A stretch of 64,000 bases of DNA from Sesamum alatum (GCA_034509735.1 JACGWO010000010.1:10553193-10617192); one strand, 5' to 3'; numbered from the stretch's first letter, positions 45,881-58,739 are shown. Notes: a model not told the origin generated them from the letters alone. Numbers and translations: made by a program.

Positions 45881-46315
45881 TAGTATATATTATATTGAAA
45901 ATGTATTCAATCATAAAGCAATCGATTACAAAATGATTTAACATCTCCCTCAAACACATCCATCTTTTCTGTTCAGCCAAAAAAGTCTCTGTAGACTTCT
46001 ACCCCCTTAACATTTATTGCTCACTTTTTTAGGAATGGGCCATCTAGGGTTAGACACCCATCGACCCTACTTTCCTTTCTTCTTCTCTCACGTCAACTTC
46101 CATTGGGTAAAGCTCTATTCCAAGTGTCCACGTTTGTTTTTCCCAAACTGTGTATATGAAAAAGAATTTGATTAAATTTCTTTAACCAGAAATCAAGGGA
46201 AATCTTTGTAATTATTCTTGGATTGAATAGTCTCGATTGGTTATGTTTTCATGACTACACATGGAAAAGGTCGAACAAGGATCGGTTTCAAGTTTACACT
46301 CTTTAGTGATATTAC
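45881..46315. other. Intergenic sequence, no gene seen
   Basis: About 435 bp of mixed composition (CAATCGATTACAAAATG, CCATCTAGGGTTAGACACCC). No ORF pattern or bounded repeat recognised; may be unique DNA. Confidence 0.4.
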
Positions 46316-46711
46316 GGGAAGTTATACTTTTCGTCCTAAAATTTAGAATTTTTTCACTTTTAATTTATTGGTTACGGAATTCTTACTTTAGATTCTGTAA
46401 CATTTGAAAAGTAATATTTTTGATCCCATTATATATTTTCGTTAAATAATTTAACGAAAAATACCACGTACTTAGCACGTGGTAGTTAAGGTCTTTATAC
46501 TTTTGGTTACATTAGTTACGAAATTCTCACTTTTGATCCCATAATTTTCATAGAATAGCATTTTGGTCCCATGAACTAACGACCACATGGCTTTTCTTGT
46601 TAAATATCTAACAGAAAGGTGTAATATGACCAAAAATGCTACTTTTTTAAAATTAGGGGACCAAAAGTGAAATGACCCTGAGTTACGAGATGAAAATTAC
46701 TATTTCGCCTC
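46316..46711. mobile_element. Mutator-like MITE, 396 bp, near-perfect 9 bp duplication
   Basis: GGGAAGTTATACTTTTCG on the left pairs with ATTACTATTTCGCCTC on the right, through the GTAATATTTTTGATCCC / GGACCAAAAGTG-type repeats common to these MITEs. Flanks TGATATTAC and TGATATTAT match at 8 of 9. A central small palindrome (TACCACGTACTTAGCACGTGGTA) is present near 46470. Confidence 0.65.
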
Positions 46712-46767
46712 TGATATTATTATGGGAATTTTTTTGGACCGAGTGCATGTTGATGTTATCAAACTAT

Positions 46768-47043
46768 CACTATGAAAAAATAGCTAAATAGCAACGATTA
46801 ATTTTGTTACTGAAATCAGCGTCGAGCTAATTAGCAAATAAAATTCTCGTTGTTAATCTACACTACTTAATATATATTTTAAACAAATTGGTGCTGAATT
46901 TGTCAGCAAGTAAATTTTCATTGCTAAATATATTAGCAAGTATATTTCTTATATTAAATAATATATTAGCAACGAGAATTTTACTTGCTAATTAGCTCGA
47001 AATTGATTCTTTTCCATAGCTATTGAACATTTTTCTTGTAGTG
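46768..47043. mobile_element. CACTA-type MITE, 276 bp, TSD TAT
   Basis: Left end CACTATGAAAAAATAGCT, right end TTTTTCTTGTAGTG, flanked by TAT on both sides (46765-46767 and 47044-47046). The interior is largely palindromic: AGCTAATTAGCAAATAAAAT near 46831 pairs with ATTTTACTTGCTAATTAGCT near 46977. Confidence 0.75.
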
Positions 47044-47949
47044 TATTGAAAACATAATTGTTCGTTTAGTATTGATTCGGGTCGAAGATGTGGATGTCGT
47101 GTTCGATTTGAACTGCCAATGAGTCCATAAAGTTCGATGGCTCAAGTACTGGAGATGAGATCCATAACAATTTTTTTATTGTAGGATAGTAAACTGACCT
47201 GCAATACACACTCGTTAAGTTTGTTAAGATGGCTCCTATTAAAATCCTCCAAAGTTTGAATCAGAATTTATCTAAAAAAAAATACGATGGGGTGAAAAGT
47301 TAGATCCCAATATCATAAGATGCATACATGTTATGGTACCCTCAATATTTATCGAATACCAAATTGTCGAAAAGCGTATGGGGCCACACGTCAAATTGGC
47401 TACCCTTGGATGTTATGAGCATCAATGGCCGCAATTACGGGTCATGAGGTCGGTCTGGTTGGATACGACCCGACTCATATGAAAAGCCGTAAATCCTTGT
47501 CTTGTTATGTCATATTTGGGTTCTTCAATTAAAAACCCTATCAAGTAGTTAGCTTCTATTAGATGCTTTTTTTCCTTTTTCTCTTGAAATGTATTTATGC
47601 ATAATGTGAGCGTTGAGTCGTTCATTGGTGAAAATATGCCATATACTAAGTTCAATTACAATGAGTTGTCAGAGAATATTATATGTATAAGTTTTAAGAA
47701 ATTTGTGTTTGAGTTTTATAGTATTTTTAATTTTATTACCTAAATAATATTTTTTGTGTTTGATATCTTACTAATGAGAAAATATAATAATTAATACGTC
47801 TAATCGTTCTCCCTAAAAGAACATGAAGCGTTTGCAAATAATATTCATTAAATAAAATATAATATTAATTATAAAATATTAAAATTATTGTAAATAAAAA
47901 TCTTTGTCGTTGTAATAGATACAATCAACAACAATATTAATATTGTCAT
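47044..47949. other. Intergenic sequence, no gene seen
   Basis: Mixed composition with no convincing ORF. The last bases before the LINE (TTTTTTTGTTGCAG, 47954-47967) resemble a splice acceptor but I have no exon to attach. Confidence 0.4.
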
Positions 47950-47959
47950 TTAATTTTTT

Positions 47960-48470
47960 TGTTGCAGATCAACCCAGGTCTTTAGTTGGGTCTCTCGACA
48001 AAAGCCTAGCATCATCTCTGCCTAAGGGTCTATTGGGAGGCCCAAACAAATATTTGAATGTGGGTTCCTCGAGTGCAGGGGTTCCAAATTTGGTGGGGAT
48101 TTCTTCTGTTTGGCCGGCGTCATCTCCGACCAGTGATCAGGTATTTCCTCTTCCCAACGCTGACTTGCCCTCTCTTCTGGTTGATATTCCCTTTGCAGAA
48201 TTCTCTCTTCCCATCTCTGCTGCGGGGGCTTATCGAGCCGATGGTTCAGGCGGGTGTCGGGGTCGGTTCAGAGGTCGTGGTCGCCGAGGACGGGGTTGTG
48301 CTGTGAGTTAGCCTATGGTTGTTGGTTCCAAGCGTCGCTTTCCCAAGTCCTTTCTTCAAGGTTCGCTTTCTCGCCCCCCTAAGCGTCTTTCATTGGATGG
48401 ACAATCGGAGGGTTCTATTTCTGAAATGGCGGAGTCCGCGGAGCGGCTCTGCCGACTGCAATGAGTTGTG
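47960..48470 (+). pseudogene. LINE ORF1 C-terminal fragment
   Basis: Reads DQPRSLVGSLDKSLASSLPKGLLGGPNKYLNVGSSSAG..., then an arginine/glycine-rich tail (GGCRGRFRGRGRRGRG, 48245-48300), stop, then SKRRFPKSFLQGSLSRPPKRLSLDG leading directly to ORF2. Such serine/RG-rich C-termini precede ORF2 in plant LINEs and bind RNA. The N-terminal part is missing. Confidence 0.6.
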
Positions 48471-51400
48471 TAGCTTGGAATTGCCATGGGATTGGGGGTC
48501 CCGGGGCAATTCGTCATTTGCACGAGATCATTCGCGCCCACGCCCCTTTCCTGCTCTTTCTATCAGAAACCAAATGTCGTTGCAAAAGAGCGGATTTTGT
48601 GAAAGAGTCCCTCAATCTGAATGATATCTCTGTGGATGCCGAGGGTCTTAGTGGTGGCCTCCTATTGCTTTGGCGTAAGGATCTTGATGTTACAATTATG
48701 ACTTATTCTAAACATCATATTGATGTTACTGTTGATTGGGAGAGTCGGTGATGGCGTTTCACGGGCTTTTATGGAGAACCCGATTTGGGGTGCCGAAAGC
48801 GATGTTGGGATGTCTTGCGGTCTTTGGCAAGCCACTCTTCCCTACCTTGGATGTGTTGTAGGGACTTTAATGCTATCTTATTTTCCCATGAGAAAGAAAG
48901 CCGTTGTCCAACTCCGGAATGGCAGATGAGGGATTTTAGGAATGCACTACTTGATGCGCAGTTATCTGACTTGGGCTTTCAGGGACCTTGTTTCACTTGG
49001 TGTAATCGCCATCTTTCGCCGGCCACAGTTCGTAGTCTCTTGGATAGGGCTTTGGGTAATGGTGCTTGACGCGGGCTATTTCCGTCCCATGAGGTGCACA
49101 TTATCCCAACCGCCTACTCGGATCATTCCATCTTGCTTATTCTGCTATATCCCCTGCAAAATCTGAAATCGGAACCTTACTCTCGCAATTTTAAATTTGG
49201 AGCTTCGTGGATTCTGTCAGTTGAATGCGTTCAAATTGTTTCTGATTCTTGGAAAGGCTAGCAGAACACTGATACAGAGATTCCGGCGTTAGAGAGTTTA
49301 AGTCATTTGTTCTGAGATGTTAACAGTGGAGCCAGCATCGACCACAAGGTGTGAAAAAGCATATTCGATGGCTGGAAAGGCGCATCACGACTTTAGAGGG
49401 GGGTTACTGGTCATCTGATTCTCGTCAGGAGCTTACTGAGCGGCGAGCTGAACTTGATCATTCGTTGTCTGATGAATCTGTCAAATGGCGACAACGGGCT
49501 AAATAGCACTGGTTGGTTGTCGGCGATCGTAACACGAAGTTCTTTCATGCTCGAGCCTCTTCTCGTGCGAAAGTGAATCGTATAAGACGTCTTCGTGATG
49601 ATTCAAGTTCGTAGTGTTCAAACACATAAGGTATCCAGTCCCTCATTTTCGCGTGTTTTCATCAAATGTTTACCTCATCTGCACCTTCATCTTTTGACTT
49701 GTGTACTGCGATGCGAGGAGTTCAACCTCGAATTTCTGCCGAACAAAATTAGCAGCTAACTCGCCCTTTTAAGGTAACAGAGGTTCGGGATGCTCTTTAC
49801 TCTATGGCACCACTTACGTCTCCAGGCCCAGACGGATTTCCTCCAACCTTTTTTTAGCATTACTGGCACGTAGTAGGTAACGACATTACTCGATGTGTTC
49901 CGCAAATTTTTAATTCTGCTGTGATGCCTCTGCTTTTAAACGATAGCAATATTGTGCTGATTCCTAAGATAAAATCTCCTGAAAGTGTGGGTCATTTTAG
50001 ACCTATTAACTTATGTAATGTGGTTTACAAAGTTCTTGCTAATAAATTAAAGGATTGTTTGGAGTCTGTTATTTCACCCTCTCAATCAGCTTTCATTCGT
50101 GGTCGTCTTATTTCTGATAACGTCCTACTTGGTTTTGAGTGTAATCACTTCATAAAGGATCTAAAGAAGGGTAGAAAATGATTCTTTGCGTTAAAGCTTG
50201 ACATGAGTAAAGCGTACAATCGCATTGAATGGGCATTTTTGGATTTATTGCTTCAGAAAATGGGTTTTGCTGAGGAGTTTGTTAAGCTGATTATGGTTTG
50301 TTTATCCTCTATCAGCTACTCCTTTGTTTTGAATGGTACATCATTTGGGTTTGTGCAGCCTCGGCGTGGTCTTCGGCAGGGTGATCCCTTGTCTCCGTAC
50401 CTCTTGATTCTTTGCTCTGAGGTATTTAGTTTGTTGCTACAAGATGCTGAAATGCGAGGGGTGATCCAAGGTGTTGCAGCAGCCAGACGAGCTCCCCGGG
50501 CATCTCACCTCCTCTTTGCTGATGATTCCTTAATTTTCTCAAGAGCAACGTGAAGTCGCGATGATGGGGATTGGGGGAATACTCACCATCTATGAAAGGG
50601 CATCGGGTCAGAAGGTAAATTTTGAGAAATCCGAGCTTGTTTTTAGTCCAAATGTTGTGGTTGAACGGCAGCTTGCTTTGGCAGGGATTTTGAATGTTGT
50701 AGTTGTGGACAAATTAGAAAAATACTTGGGTTTGCCTTCTGTGATTGGCAGGGCTAAGGCTGAAGTCTTTCAGGGGTTAAGGAGTAAAATTTGGGGTCGA
50801 TTAATAGGCTGGTCTGAAAAGTCACTTTCCACTGCTGGTAAGGAGGTTCTTGTTAAGGTTGTTCTCCAAGCTATTCCCAACTACGTTATGCAATGCTTCC
50901 TTTTGCCGAAGTCATTAATCCGTGAAATGCACTCGGCTTTTGCAAGATTTTGGTGGAGTTTCCCTAGGCATCGTCGCATTCATTGGGTTGCTTGGTCTCG
51001 TCTTTGTAAGAATAAGCGTCCTGGCGGTATTGGTTTTCGTGATTTACGACGCTTTAACTTGGTACTATTGGCTAAACAGGCATGGAGTATACTCACAAAT
51101 CCGGACAACCTTCTTTTGAGGGTTCTTAAAGCGTGCTACTTCCCGAAGACGTCTTTCAATGATGCAAAGTTAGGCCATAACCCCTCGGCGACTTGGCAGA
51201 GTATCATTAGTGCTTATTATGGATGCGGGATGTCGATGGCATGTTGAGGATGGGAGAAATATTCGGGTTGGCATGATTGCTGGCTACCAAGGCTTTTTCT
51301 TTTTTCGGCCATTCTCTCCATGTCCTGTTGGTTCATCAGATATCACTGTGGCTGATCTCATTCTCTCGAATCAGGATGAGTGGGATACGGCGAAGTTAGA

Positions 51401-52080
51401 GGCTATGTTTTGTGCAGCGGATATCAGTTGCATTCAGTCTATTCCTATTAATAGGGCTGTTAACTCTGATCAGATTGTTTGGCACTATACAAAAATGGCA
51501 CTTTTAGTGTAAAAAGTGCCTACTTGTTGATTGAGAAGGAAGAAGCCCGCCAACAAGGTCGATTGACGGAATCCTCTGGAGTTGCTCCAAATTCTGGTAT
51601 GCATTTTTTAGAGAGAGTTCAGCTTCCTGAAAAAATAAAACACTTTTGTTGGAGACTGTGTAATGGGGCTTTGCTTATTCTTTTAAACTTGCAAAAGAGG
51701 GGATTGGTGGTTGACGTTGCATGCCCTGTTTGTGGAAGTGAAGGTGACGATGAATGTAATATTTTCTTACATTGCGATTTTGCAAGACAATGTTGGGCTT
51801 TAATGGATATCCCATGGGGGGGTAGCATCTGTTTGGATGGGATCAACTGAGTTATGGTTGAGACATCTTGCAGAAAAATGCTTTGTCAATCAATTTCTCT
51901 CGTCAGCTTCGCTACTGTGGGGCATTTGGGGTCATCGAAATAAACTCATCTTCGAAGGGATTTCTGGATCGCCGACTGCTACTACTCTGTTTGTGCAATC
52001 CTATGTGTAGAAATTTCAGATGGCTTTGCTGCGACATGATGATGTTTGTAGGACTGTATAGCCTCAAGTCCTTGCGTTAA
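48461..52080 (+). pseudogene. LINE ORF2 (endonuclease, reverse transcriptase, zf-RVT), decayed
   Basis: ORF2 starts MSCVAWNCHGIGGPGAIRHLHEI (48461), an APE-type endonuclease with FLSETKC and, later, CCRDFNAILFSHEK and YSDHSILLI (to about 49145). The linker 49330-49600 has [26 protein letters not shown] from 49780 reads SPGPDGFPPTFF, LIPKIKSPESVGHFRPINLCNVVYKV, LDMSKAYNRIEW, GLRQGDPLSPYL and the catalytic FADDSLIF (50516-50540). The thumb region (KYLGLPSVIGRAK) runs to 51240, then zf-RVT 51480-51840 (VKSAYLLIEKEE, FCWRLCNGALL, ACPVCGSEGDDECNIFLHCDFARQCW). Stops at about 48748, 49067, 50178 and 51509 and frameshifts near 50551 break it. Most stops are one C-to-T step (either strand) from the expected codon. 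Confidence 0.85.
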
Positions 52081-52190
52081 GCTTTTGCTATATTTCCTTT
52101 ACTTTGGGCTGAACTAATCCTCGAGGATGCTTATGTATTTTGTTCTGTTTTGTTATGAGAAATCCTTACTTTCTTGTCAAAAAATGAAAG

Positions 52191-53439
52191 GTTACATAGT
52201 TAGTACAAGATTGCGTAGTATAAAACAACAAAACTGTAAGACAAATTTCAATATTGGGTTAATTATACTTAGATCATTTCTAAAGATGTAAATTTATATT
52301 TTCCTTCAATTTTTTTTTAAAAATTACACTTACATCCACCCGACAATCTCTATTTATGAATGCACCTGTTCATTATAGTTTGGATAGAAAATGTTGATTC
52401 AACAAAAAAAAATTACTAACTTTTAATTGTATCCCTCATTCAACATTCGATATAAATTATCGACAAAAAAATCCTACTAACATATTTTCATACTTATAAG
52501 GGGATAAATGTAATATATATAAAGTTAAAATGTATAATTGTAATAAAATATTATTTCTATATTATATCTGTGAATACAACATATTCTATCGTGTTTGAAA
52601 ATCCAAATACAAGAAAAATTGTGACAAATAAAAATATATGTTTGATAGGTAAAAGTGGGTACAATTTTTATTTAAAATCTAATCCTCTCATTCTTCTCTT
52701 CAAAAATAAAAATGTAGTTATTTGGCTATTTGAAGGTAAAATCTGCATGTAGATATCCTTCAAATTGAAAATGACTTTTTATAACATGAATTCGAGGGTT
52801 CGCGCCTGTAACCCCAAATTAAATGTTATAATTTTGACCTTAGATTTGAGGATTTGAAGGTGGAATCGCCACTTCAATTTCTTTCAAATGTAAATTTATA
52901 ACGTCAACTCATGGGTTAATGCCTGTAACCTCAAATTAAATGCTATAATTTGTGCGCGCCTTTGAGAAATGATTTGATCTCCACGTTGAATGACTTGAAT
53001 ATTTTTGAAGTCTATGAACATTGTACATAATTCCTTGAGACTTTCTTCCCTGCTTTATTCTTCAATCTCTATTGTATGTCTTGGCTCCAATAATCCCGTT
53101 ATATAGATGCCTTTAGTATTATCTCTTTTAATTTAATTTTAAAATACATCACATATTTGGCATGACATGACTGGCTAATTTGACATTATCTCTAATGCTT
53201 ACCAAATTTCAGCACCAATAAATTGTAAAGCAGGAAGAATGTTTTGTGCGTGAAATTAAGTGAGAGAGTAACTGAAAAAAAAAAGGGTTAGCACCCAAAA
53301 TCCGTAATAGGATTGGAATGAAAATCACAATAATTATGCTAGAATAATGCGTGTAGATGGTCTAGAAAATAGTGAGTTTGAATCACAACATTGATACATC
53401 TCCTCACTTGATCTCCAATTTTATACATGGCCACTGATC
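52191..53439. other. AT-rich intergenic sequence with half a MITE
   Basis: 52255-52520 resembles the left half of the outer MITE at 11456 (GGGTTAATTATACTTA, AAATGTTGATTCAAC, CTTATAAGGGGATAAATG). 52760-53000 contains a duplicated phrase (TCAAATTGAAAATGACTTTTTATAACATGAATTCGAGGGTT-like and its variant near 52900). I see no gene. Confidence 0.4.
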
Positions 53440-53915
53440 TTGCGCTCTTAAAGAAAAATATAATTCGCTCATTTCTCCTTTGGTTGTTTTTCTTGAATTG
53501 GATTCAAGACAAGAACTTACACATTTCAATTACACTAATTAATAGTGTTAGTTGGATTTTGTTTTCTTCTTCGATCTAGCTTTATCTAGCAATAGGATAT
53601 GGTCTTTACTTTCCATATTGTGGAGTGGACAAATTAGAGGGGTTTTAATTTGGGATCTAAAGCGAACGGGAAAAGGTTTGAAAAGGAAATAACACACGTT
53701 GTTGCTCGTCTAACGAAAATGAAAAGGTAAAGTTCCATTTAATTTCTCTACCTTTTCGTTTCCTTTAGCACATATCCATCATGTCTACATTTAATACTAT
53801 GCTCTCGACATACACCGAACACCTGATAATTCAAAGGGAACGCCCATCTGAAATTAATTTTAAGTTTTGAATTTTATGCTTCCGCCACGTTTCTCGGGCC
53901 GTATCAATTCTTTCA
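53440..53915 (+). repeat. 3' portion of a long-LTR family LTR
   Basis: Has the family phrases TTCTTGAATTGGATTCAAGACAAG, CGATCTAGCTTTATCTAGCAATAG and the terminal CGCCACGTTTCTCGGGCCG...TTTCA ending at 53915, followed by a primer site. The upstream part of this LTR is not recognisable. Confidence 0.6.
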
Positions 53916-54940
53916 GTGGTGCCAGATCCCGGTTTGATTGTGGCTTTAATTAACATATTTTTATGTGTCAAGCATGAACAACGCATTTAATTCGCTTTTG
54001 AAAAGCATGTTTTATGCCTTTGAAGCATGATTATGTGCATAGGGAATATATAATAATTTTTCTTTTAAATTATGGATATCTATGCATTTTTTAAAATTGG
54101 ATTTTCTGTAAATGCATGGTTTTATTTTAGTCTTATAGCAAAAATTTAAAAAAAATTAGAAAAGCGTAACAACAACAACCATTTTGCCCTGCCGCCTGGC
54201 CACTAGCCATCAGGGGGCGCGTAGGCAGTGGCTTGTGCACTGCATGGTGTGCACGCCCGCTGGCGTACGTGCCAGCAGGGCTGCAGGTAGACGGCTTACC
54301 TGCATGGGCACGCACGAACGTGGACTGAACCGTACTGGCGCGCAGTGTTGTGCGCTGTTGCGAGCAGATGGGCCCCCGCACGCATAGTGTGCAGGAAAGG
54401 GTGCCTGCTCATGCGCGTGTGTGGCCGGCGTCTGCCGGTCGGACGACTTGGCAGTTTTGCATCGTTTTTCATGAAAATTTTAATTTTTCTAATTTCTGCT
54501 GATTTTTTGAAATAATTGGTTTTGGCCAATTTTAATTTTAGTTAAATTGAATTGTGCATTAGATTAATTTGGAAATGATTTCCAAAAAAAAAAAAATATT
54601 TTTTGGTACATTGGATGTATGGTTGATATTCATTTTTTAATTGCATCATTAATATGTTATTTTATGCATTTAATTATATTTATGATATTTGATATTGGAT
54701 ATTGATTTATAAATACGTGGATGGTATTTATTTGCTTAGCATTTTTATATTTGATATAAATGTGTTAATTGTTGTTTATTGGATAAATAATACGGATGAT
54801 CACAAAACCCATTGATCAATGTATGATTTTATTTCTGTTAGGTTGGGGCCTATGTGCCTCTTATTGTTCTTTATTCTCTCGTTTCAAGCCTTGTTAATAA
54901 AAAGGCTTGCTTTTCTCCCTATTTATGTACTCCCCAAAAA
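53916..54940 (+). mobile_element. Primer site and leader of a long-LTR copia element
   Basis: TGGTGCCAGATCCCGG at 53917 sits directly after the LTR in the primer-site position, altered from TGGTATCAGAGCCC. The leader has the AT / GC-island / AT structure (island about 54180-54450 preceded by AACAACAACAACC), TTGAATTGTGCATTAGATTAA, an A-run at 54583, and the closing block GGGCCTATGTGCCTCTTATT... AATAAAAAGGCTTGC. It stops at the same point as the leader of element B. Confidence 0.7.
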
Positions 54941-56589
54941 AATCTGTTTGGGGTTTCTTATATTTAAATTGTAATGAGAGTAAATAGGTGGATAGATTAT
55001 TTTATTTTGGAAAAATTGCACTTTTGGTCCCACAGGATATGGCCTGTTACATTTTTGGTCCCATTGTTTACGGGCTCACACTTTTGGTCCCACAGGAACC
55101 AAAAGTGTTGCACTTTTGGTCCCATCTTCGTTAAAGGTGTTAAGCTATGGATGGGAAACCACATTTGAAGTCAAAAGTGGTTTTTCTATGGTTTAAAACC
55201 ACTAAAGTTCATGGATTTGGTATTTTTAAAAATTTGGCCCCAATTTGGAGACTCTCACTCTATAAAATGTATTTTAATAGTTTAATTTGGCTAAATTTAT
55301 GTAAATTCGACATATTATAATTTGCAATTTTATAATGACTTTATTATAAATGAAATGTTAAATTTGTAATTGCAAAAGTAAAATAACTGCAAAAAAATAA
55401 AATAACTACAAAAAATAGTTTGGAAGCATTTCTTGACTACTTTATCGATTTTTGTGTTGTTCCTTATGCTTTTTGAAACTTTTGTGGTCCCTTATGCATG
55501 CTTTGTCAACTTTTCTAGCTCTATGGACCTATATTGCCTTTAAGGGAACAACTGTAATTCTGAATTTGAGTGATGATGTTGACGCAGTTTGGTGGGAAAA
55601 TTTGAGAAATTCGACGTCTGTTTCAAAGCCCTGAAAATAGGGTTTTATTAGATTGGTGTAAATACATTCCCATGTCACCTTTTGCTGTCAATTTTTATAT
55701 ATATAAACAAATTAGAGGAAATACAGGTCCGCAACGCCACAAAAGGCGACAAAGCAGGTATTAGGGATCACAAAAATCAAAAGCATCAAAGCAGGCAACA
55801 AAAATTCACATATACATGAAAACACAACTCCCAAAAACATAAAAAACTATTTTCTTCAGTAATCTTTAGCAAAATACACCAAAAAAAAAAAAATCTAAAA
55901 GAACTAAAGCCTTTTACATACCACAATCTGGAGTAGGGCATTCAATTAACTCATAATGGCGAAGCATTTTCTCTCGCTAAACAATCGTGTCTTCACTTTT
56001 GCTGCCATGTCGATCAAATCTCCTCTCCAGTCGTCTTCGTATTCAATTCCAGTCGAGAAAGGGGATTAGAATTTTGTTTTAGAAAGAAATGAAGTGATTC
56101 TCTCTCTCCTTGATTTTGACTGAGTTGGGTAAATTGGTAATTTTTTCTTTAACTAAATTCTCCGCTTAACCTAAAACTACAAGTCCCCCTTAAAATGATA
56201 ACACTAACGACCACGTGTTAAGAAAGTGACCTTGTCGTCACAGTTTAAATGGCGGGATTAATTTTGCTATTAACTCAAATTTAATTGTAATTATTTTATA
56301 CTTTAAAAAATATGATTTTCTATACAAAATAGATTATGGTTAAATTATGGAAACTATTTCCTAATTAAATTCTAATTTATTTGGAATGTCCATATATGTG
56401 TTTTGGTAAGTCTTAGACATTTTGAAATTTTAAACATGTGTTTAATCTATCTATCTATATCTATATCTATTCTATATTTATATAAAAGTATGAATATGGT
56501 GAAAGTTTCTTTCATTATTTGATCCGACTAAATTAACCCTCTAATATTATTTTACTAAGGATAAAAATATAAAATAATATAAAAAGATA
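54941..56589. other. Intergenic sequence with a Mutator-type MITE piece
   Basis: 55010-55150 contains repeated (CACTTTTGGTCCCA) phrases like the ends of the MITE at 39086, probably one arm. 55700-56100 is of unknown origin. 56440-56480 is an ATCT/ATAT microsatellite. No gene seen. Confidence 0.4.
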
Positions 56590-58739
56590 AAAACGTGAAT
56601 TCAAAGAATAATTTAAAATGGGTTCAAAAGGGTGTTCCTTTTGAAGTTCCAGGACGCTCGGTGTTTGTCAAAGCACAAATAAAAGAGGAGAAGAATGTTG
56701 GACATGTGGCTAAAAGGATATGAACAAAAGATACATGAAAATGTAAAGAAAACTAACCTTATGTTCGTTGCACGTAGAACCAATTCTAGCTTTGTTCCCT
56801 TTTCGTTTCCGTATTTTGTTCACTTGAGAGTCCAATGTAGAACTCCTCTAAGTATTGTTCACACCACACTAAGGATTCAAACTATAGTTTATTGCTAGAT
56901 AAAATATAGTGAAGAGAAAAAGAAAACAATTCCAAAGCAACACTATCAATTCGTGATCTTTTCAATGTTTTAAGTTCTTTTTTTTCCAAAAGAAAGGAAC
57001 ACTTAGAGAGAAATTTCAAAGTTATTTTTGGCTTAAAATCTCCAGAAAAAATGAAGCATGTTAGTGTATTTTGTGTAGTGTATTTTTATGTGTAAGTAGG
57101 AACTTTTGAATTCAACATTCAACCTCCATCAATAGACCTCCAATGCTAACTTCCACATATACACTATTATAGCACAAGTGTCACCCATGATGGCACATGG
57201 AGAACCACCTCCACATGCACCTCACATGGCCTATACACATTAGGAGAAAGCTCCAAATTCTCCTACACCATGCTCCAACTTGTATAAGATGTGGAGTTGA
57301 ATTCTATCTTTTGGACTTTATTAATCTAATTAAATTTAAGTCCAAACAAGAATAATTGGAAATTAATTAATCTAATTAATCTCAATCCAATTGAATCCCA
57401 ATAGTTTATTTAATCCAATTAAATAAACATAAGTCAAAATTAAGAATAATTGATCCAATCAATTATTCTAGCCAAAAATCCAATAAATTAATCCAATTAA
57501 TTTAAAGGTTCTAAGTCCAAAATTAACTAATCCAATTAATTAATCTTGGACCATCCATCAAATGGATTTCCCAATAAATGATTCAATCATTTATTTTCTC
57601 TCTAGAATAAATTTAATCCAATTAAATTTATTCGCTTCTTCTAAAATTAATTCCAAATTAATTCCACCAAATCCAGAGTGATTTGTGTGTAACTCATTAG
57701 GTTCACCCTCAGCTAGACTTGAGCTTGTGTCCAACACAATTGGTCAATTAAATCCAATTTAATTAACTATCTTTCCAATTAACTATTAATCGGAAAAACC
57801 GTCACCATGGGTGGCCGTCTAGCAACGGTCCATCGCACTAGAGACTAGGTGAATGTTGGCGTGAACATTTAGGCTCTTGAGTTCCATACGAGTACGGTCT
57901 TTCCATCATCCATCTCCCGGTCTAAGTCTAAGGCATGGAATTTGGCGTCGGTTCCCATCCTGGACTTGACAACTATGCTCAATAACTCGAGACACGTTTG
58001 CTCTATTGATCGACGTAGGAAACCATTCCCTACTCGACCAATCGCTGTGGCCACAGACTTAAAGAGCTTAAACCGTCTCAGAGCGCATAGGAGACTCGAC
58101 TGTCATATTCTGATAGGTGACGGATCCTATCTTGGAATCCACCGTCCTCAATACATATTCCGACTGCACTGGATATGCCAGATCCTAGATACAGCCATCA
58201 TATGCATGCGACTGGCATGATTCCTCAAGTCCGAGTACTAATCTCGTACTATTAGAGCCGGGAATTCCAATAATACCGATCAAACCTCCAAGGCTTCCAT
58301 ATGACGATTCCCGCGAGTCAGTTCAGTCAGCTGACACCCTTGTCAACTAACCTACTAATATTGCATAGACGTCCAACGTCTGTCGTCGATGAAATACGAC
58401 ACTCATCCAATGAATGCAATCCTTAGTGCAAGTCTCTATAGGACCCTCGATGTCCTGTCTCGAGGTCCTTGACTTGGAATGTTTCTGACCAACCCTCAGA
58501 AGTTGGTTTCATAGCTGCCATCCAATGCGCAGCCCAACTACATAGGTTTTCCAATTGATCTGTGGGCATTTGTTGTGACGTTAAAACATCGTTTAACGTA
58601 ATCAGTAAGCACAACAAACACATAGTGCCAAGAATGAATACTTACTATATTCATCAAGTAAATATTAGTTTAATAAAGATTGCTAAATAGTACCCAAAAC
58701 CGCCAATCCAAATTGGCTTTCTGGTCATCTATTCTAACA
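56590..58739 (-). repeat. Nearly complete LTR of the long-LTR copia family
   Basis: Read on the minus strand it starts TGTTAGAATAGATGACCAG at 58739. The conserved box lies about 930 bp in, with GGTTCACCCTCAGCTAGAC near 57702. It runs to about 56590, where the terminal 30-40 bp (CTTCCGC...TTCA) are missing. The length of about 2150 bp agrees with LTR A. No polypurine tract precedes it, so it is a solo LTR or a 5' LTR. Confidence 0.75.

Larger units (their letters stand above)
47950..52190 (+). mobile_element. LINE (non-LTR retrotransposon), 5'-truncated and decayed
   Basis: Tail of ORF1, then an ORF2 with endonuclease, RT and zinc-binding RVT domains, all plus strand, ending in a 3' tail (TTTTGTTATGAGAAATCC, CTTGTCAAAAAATGAAAGG) near 52190. 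This is the layout of plant L1-type LINEs. The RNase H module often found after the zf-RVT domain in plants is absent here. I could not identify a target duplication. Confidence 0.85.

Noticed and set aside
47943..48311. RG-rich protein as a host RNA-binding gene
   Set aside because: It runs directly into an L1-type endonuclease ORF and fits a LINE ORF1 tail.
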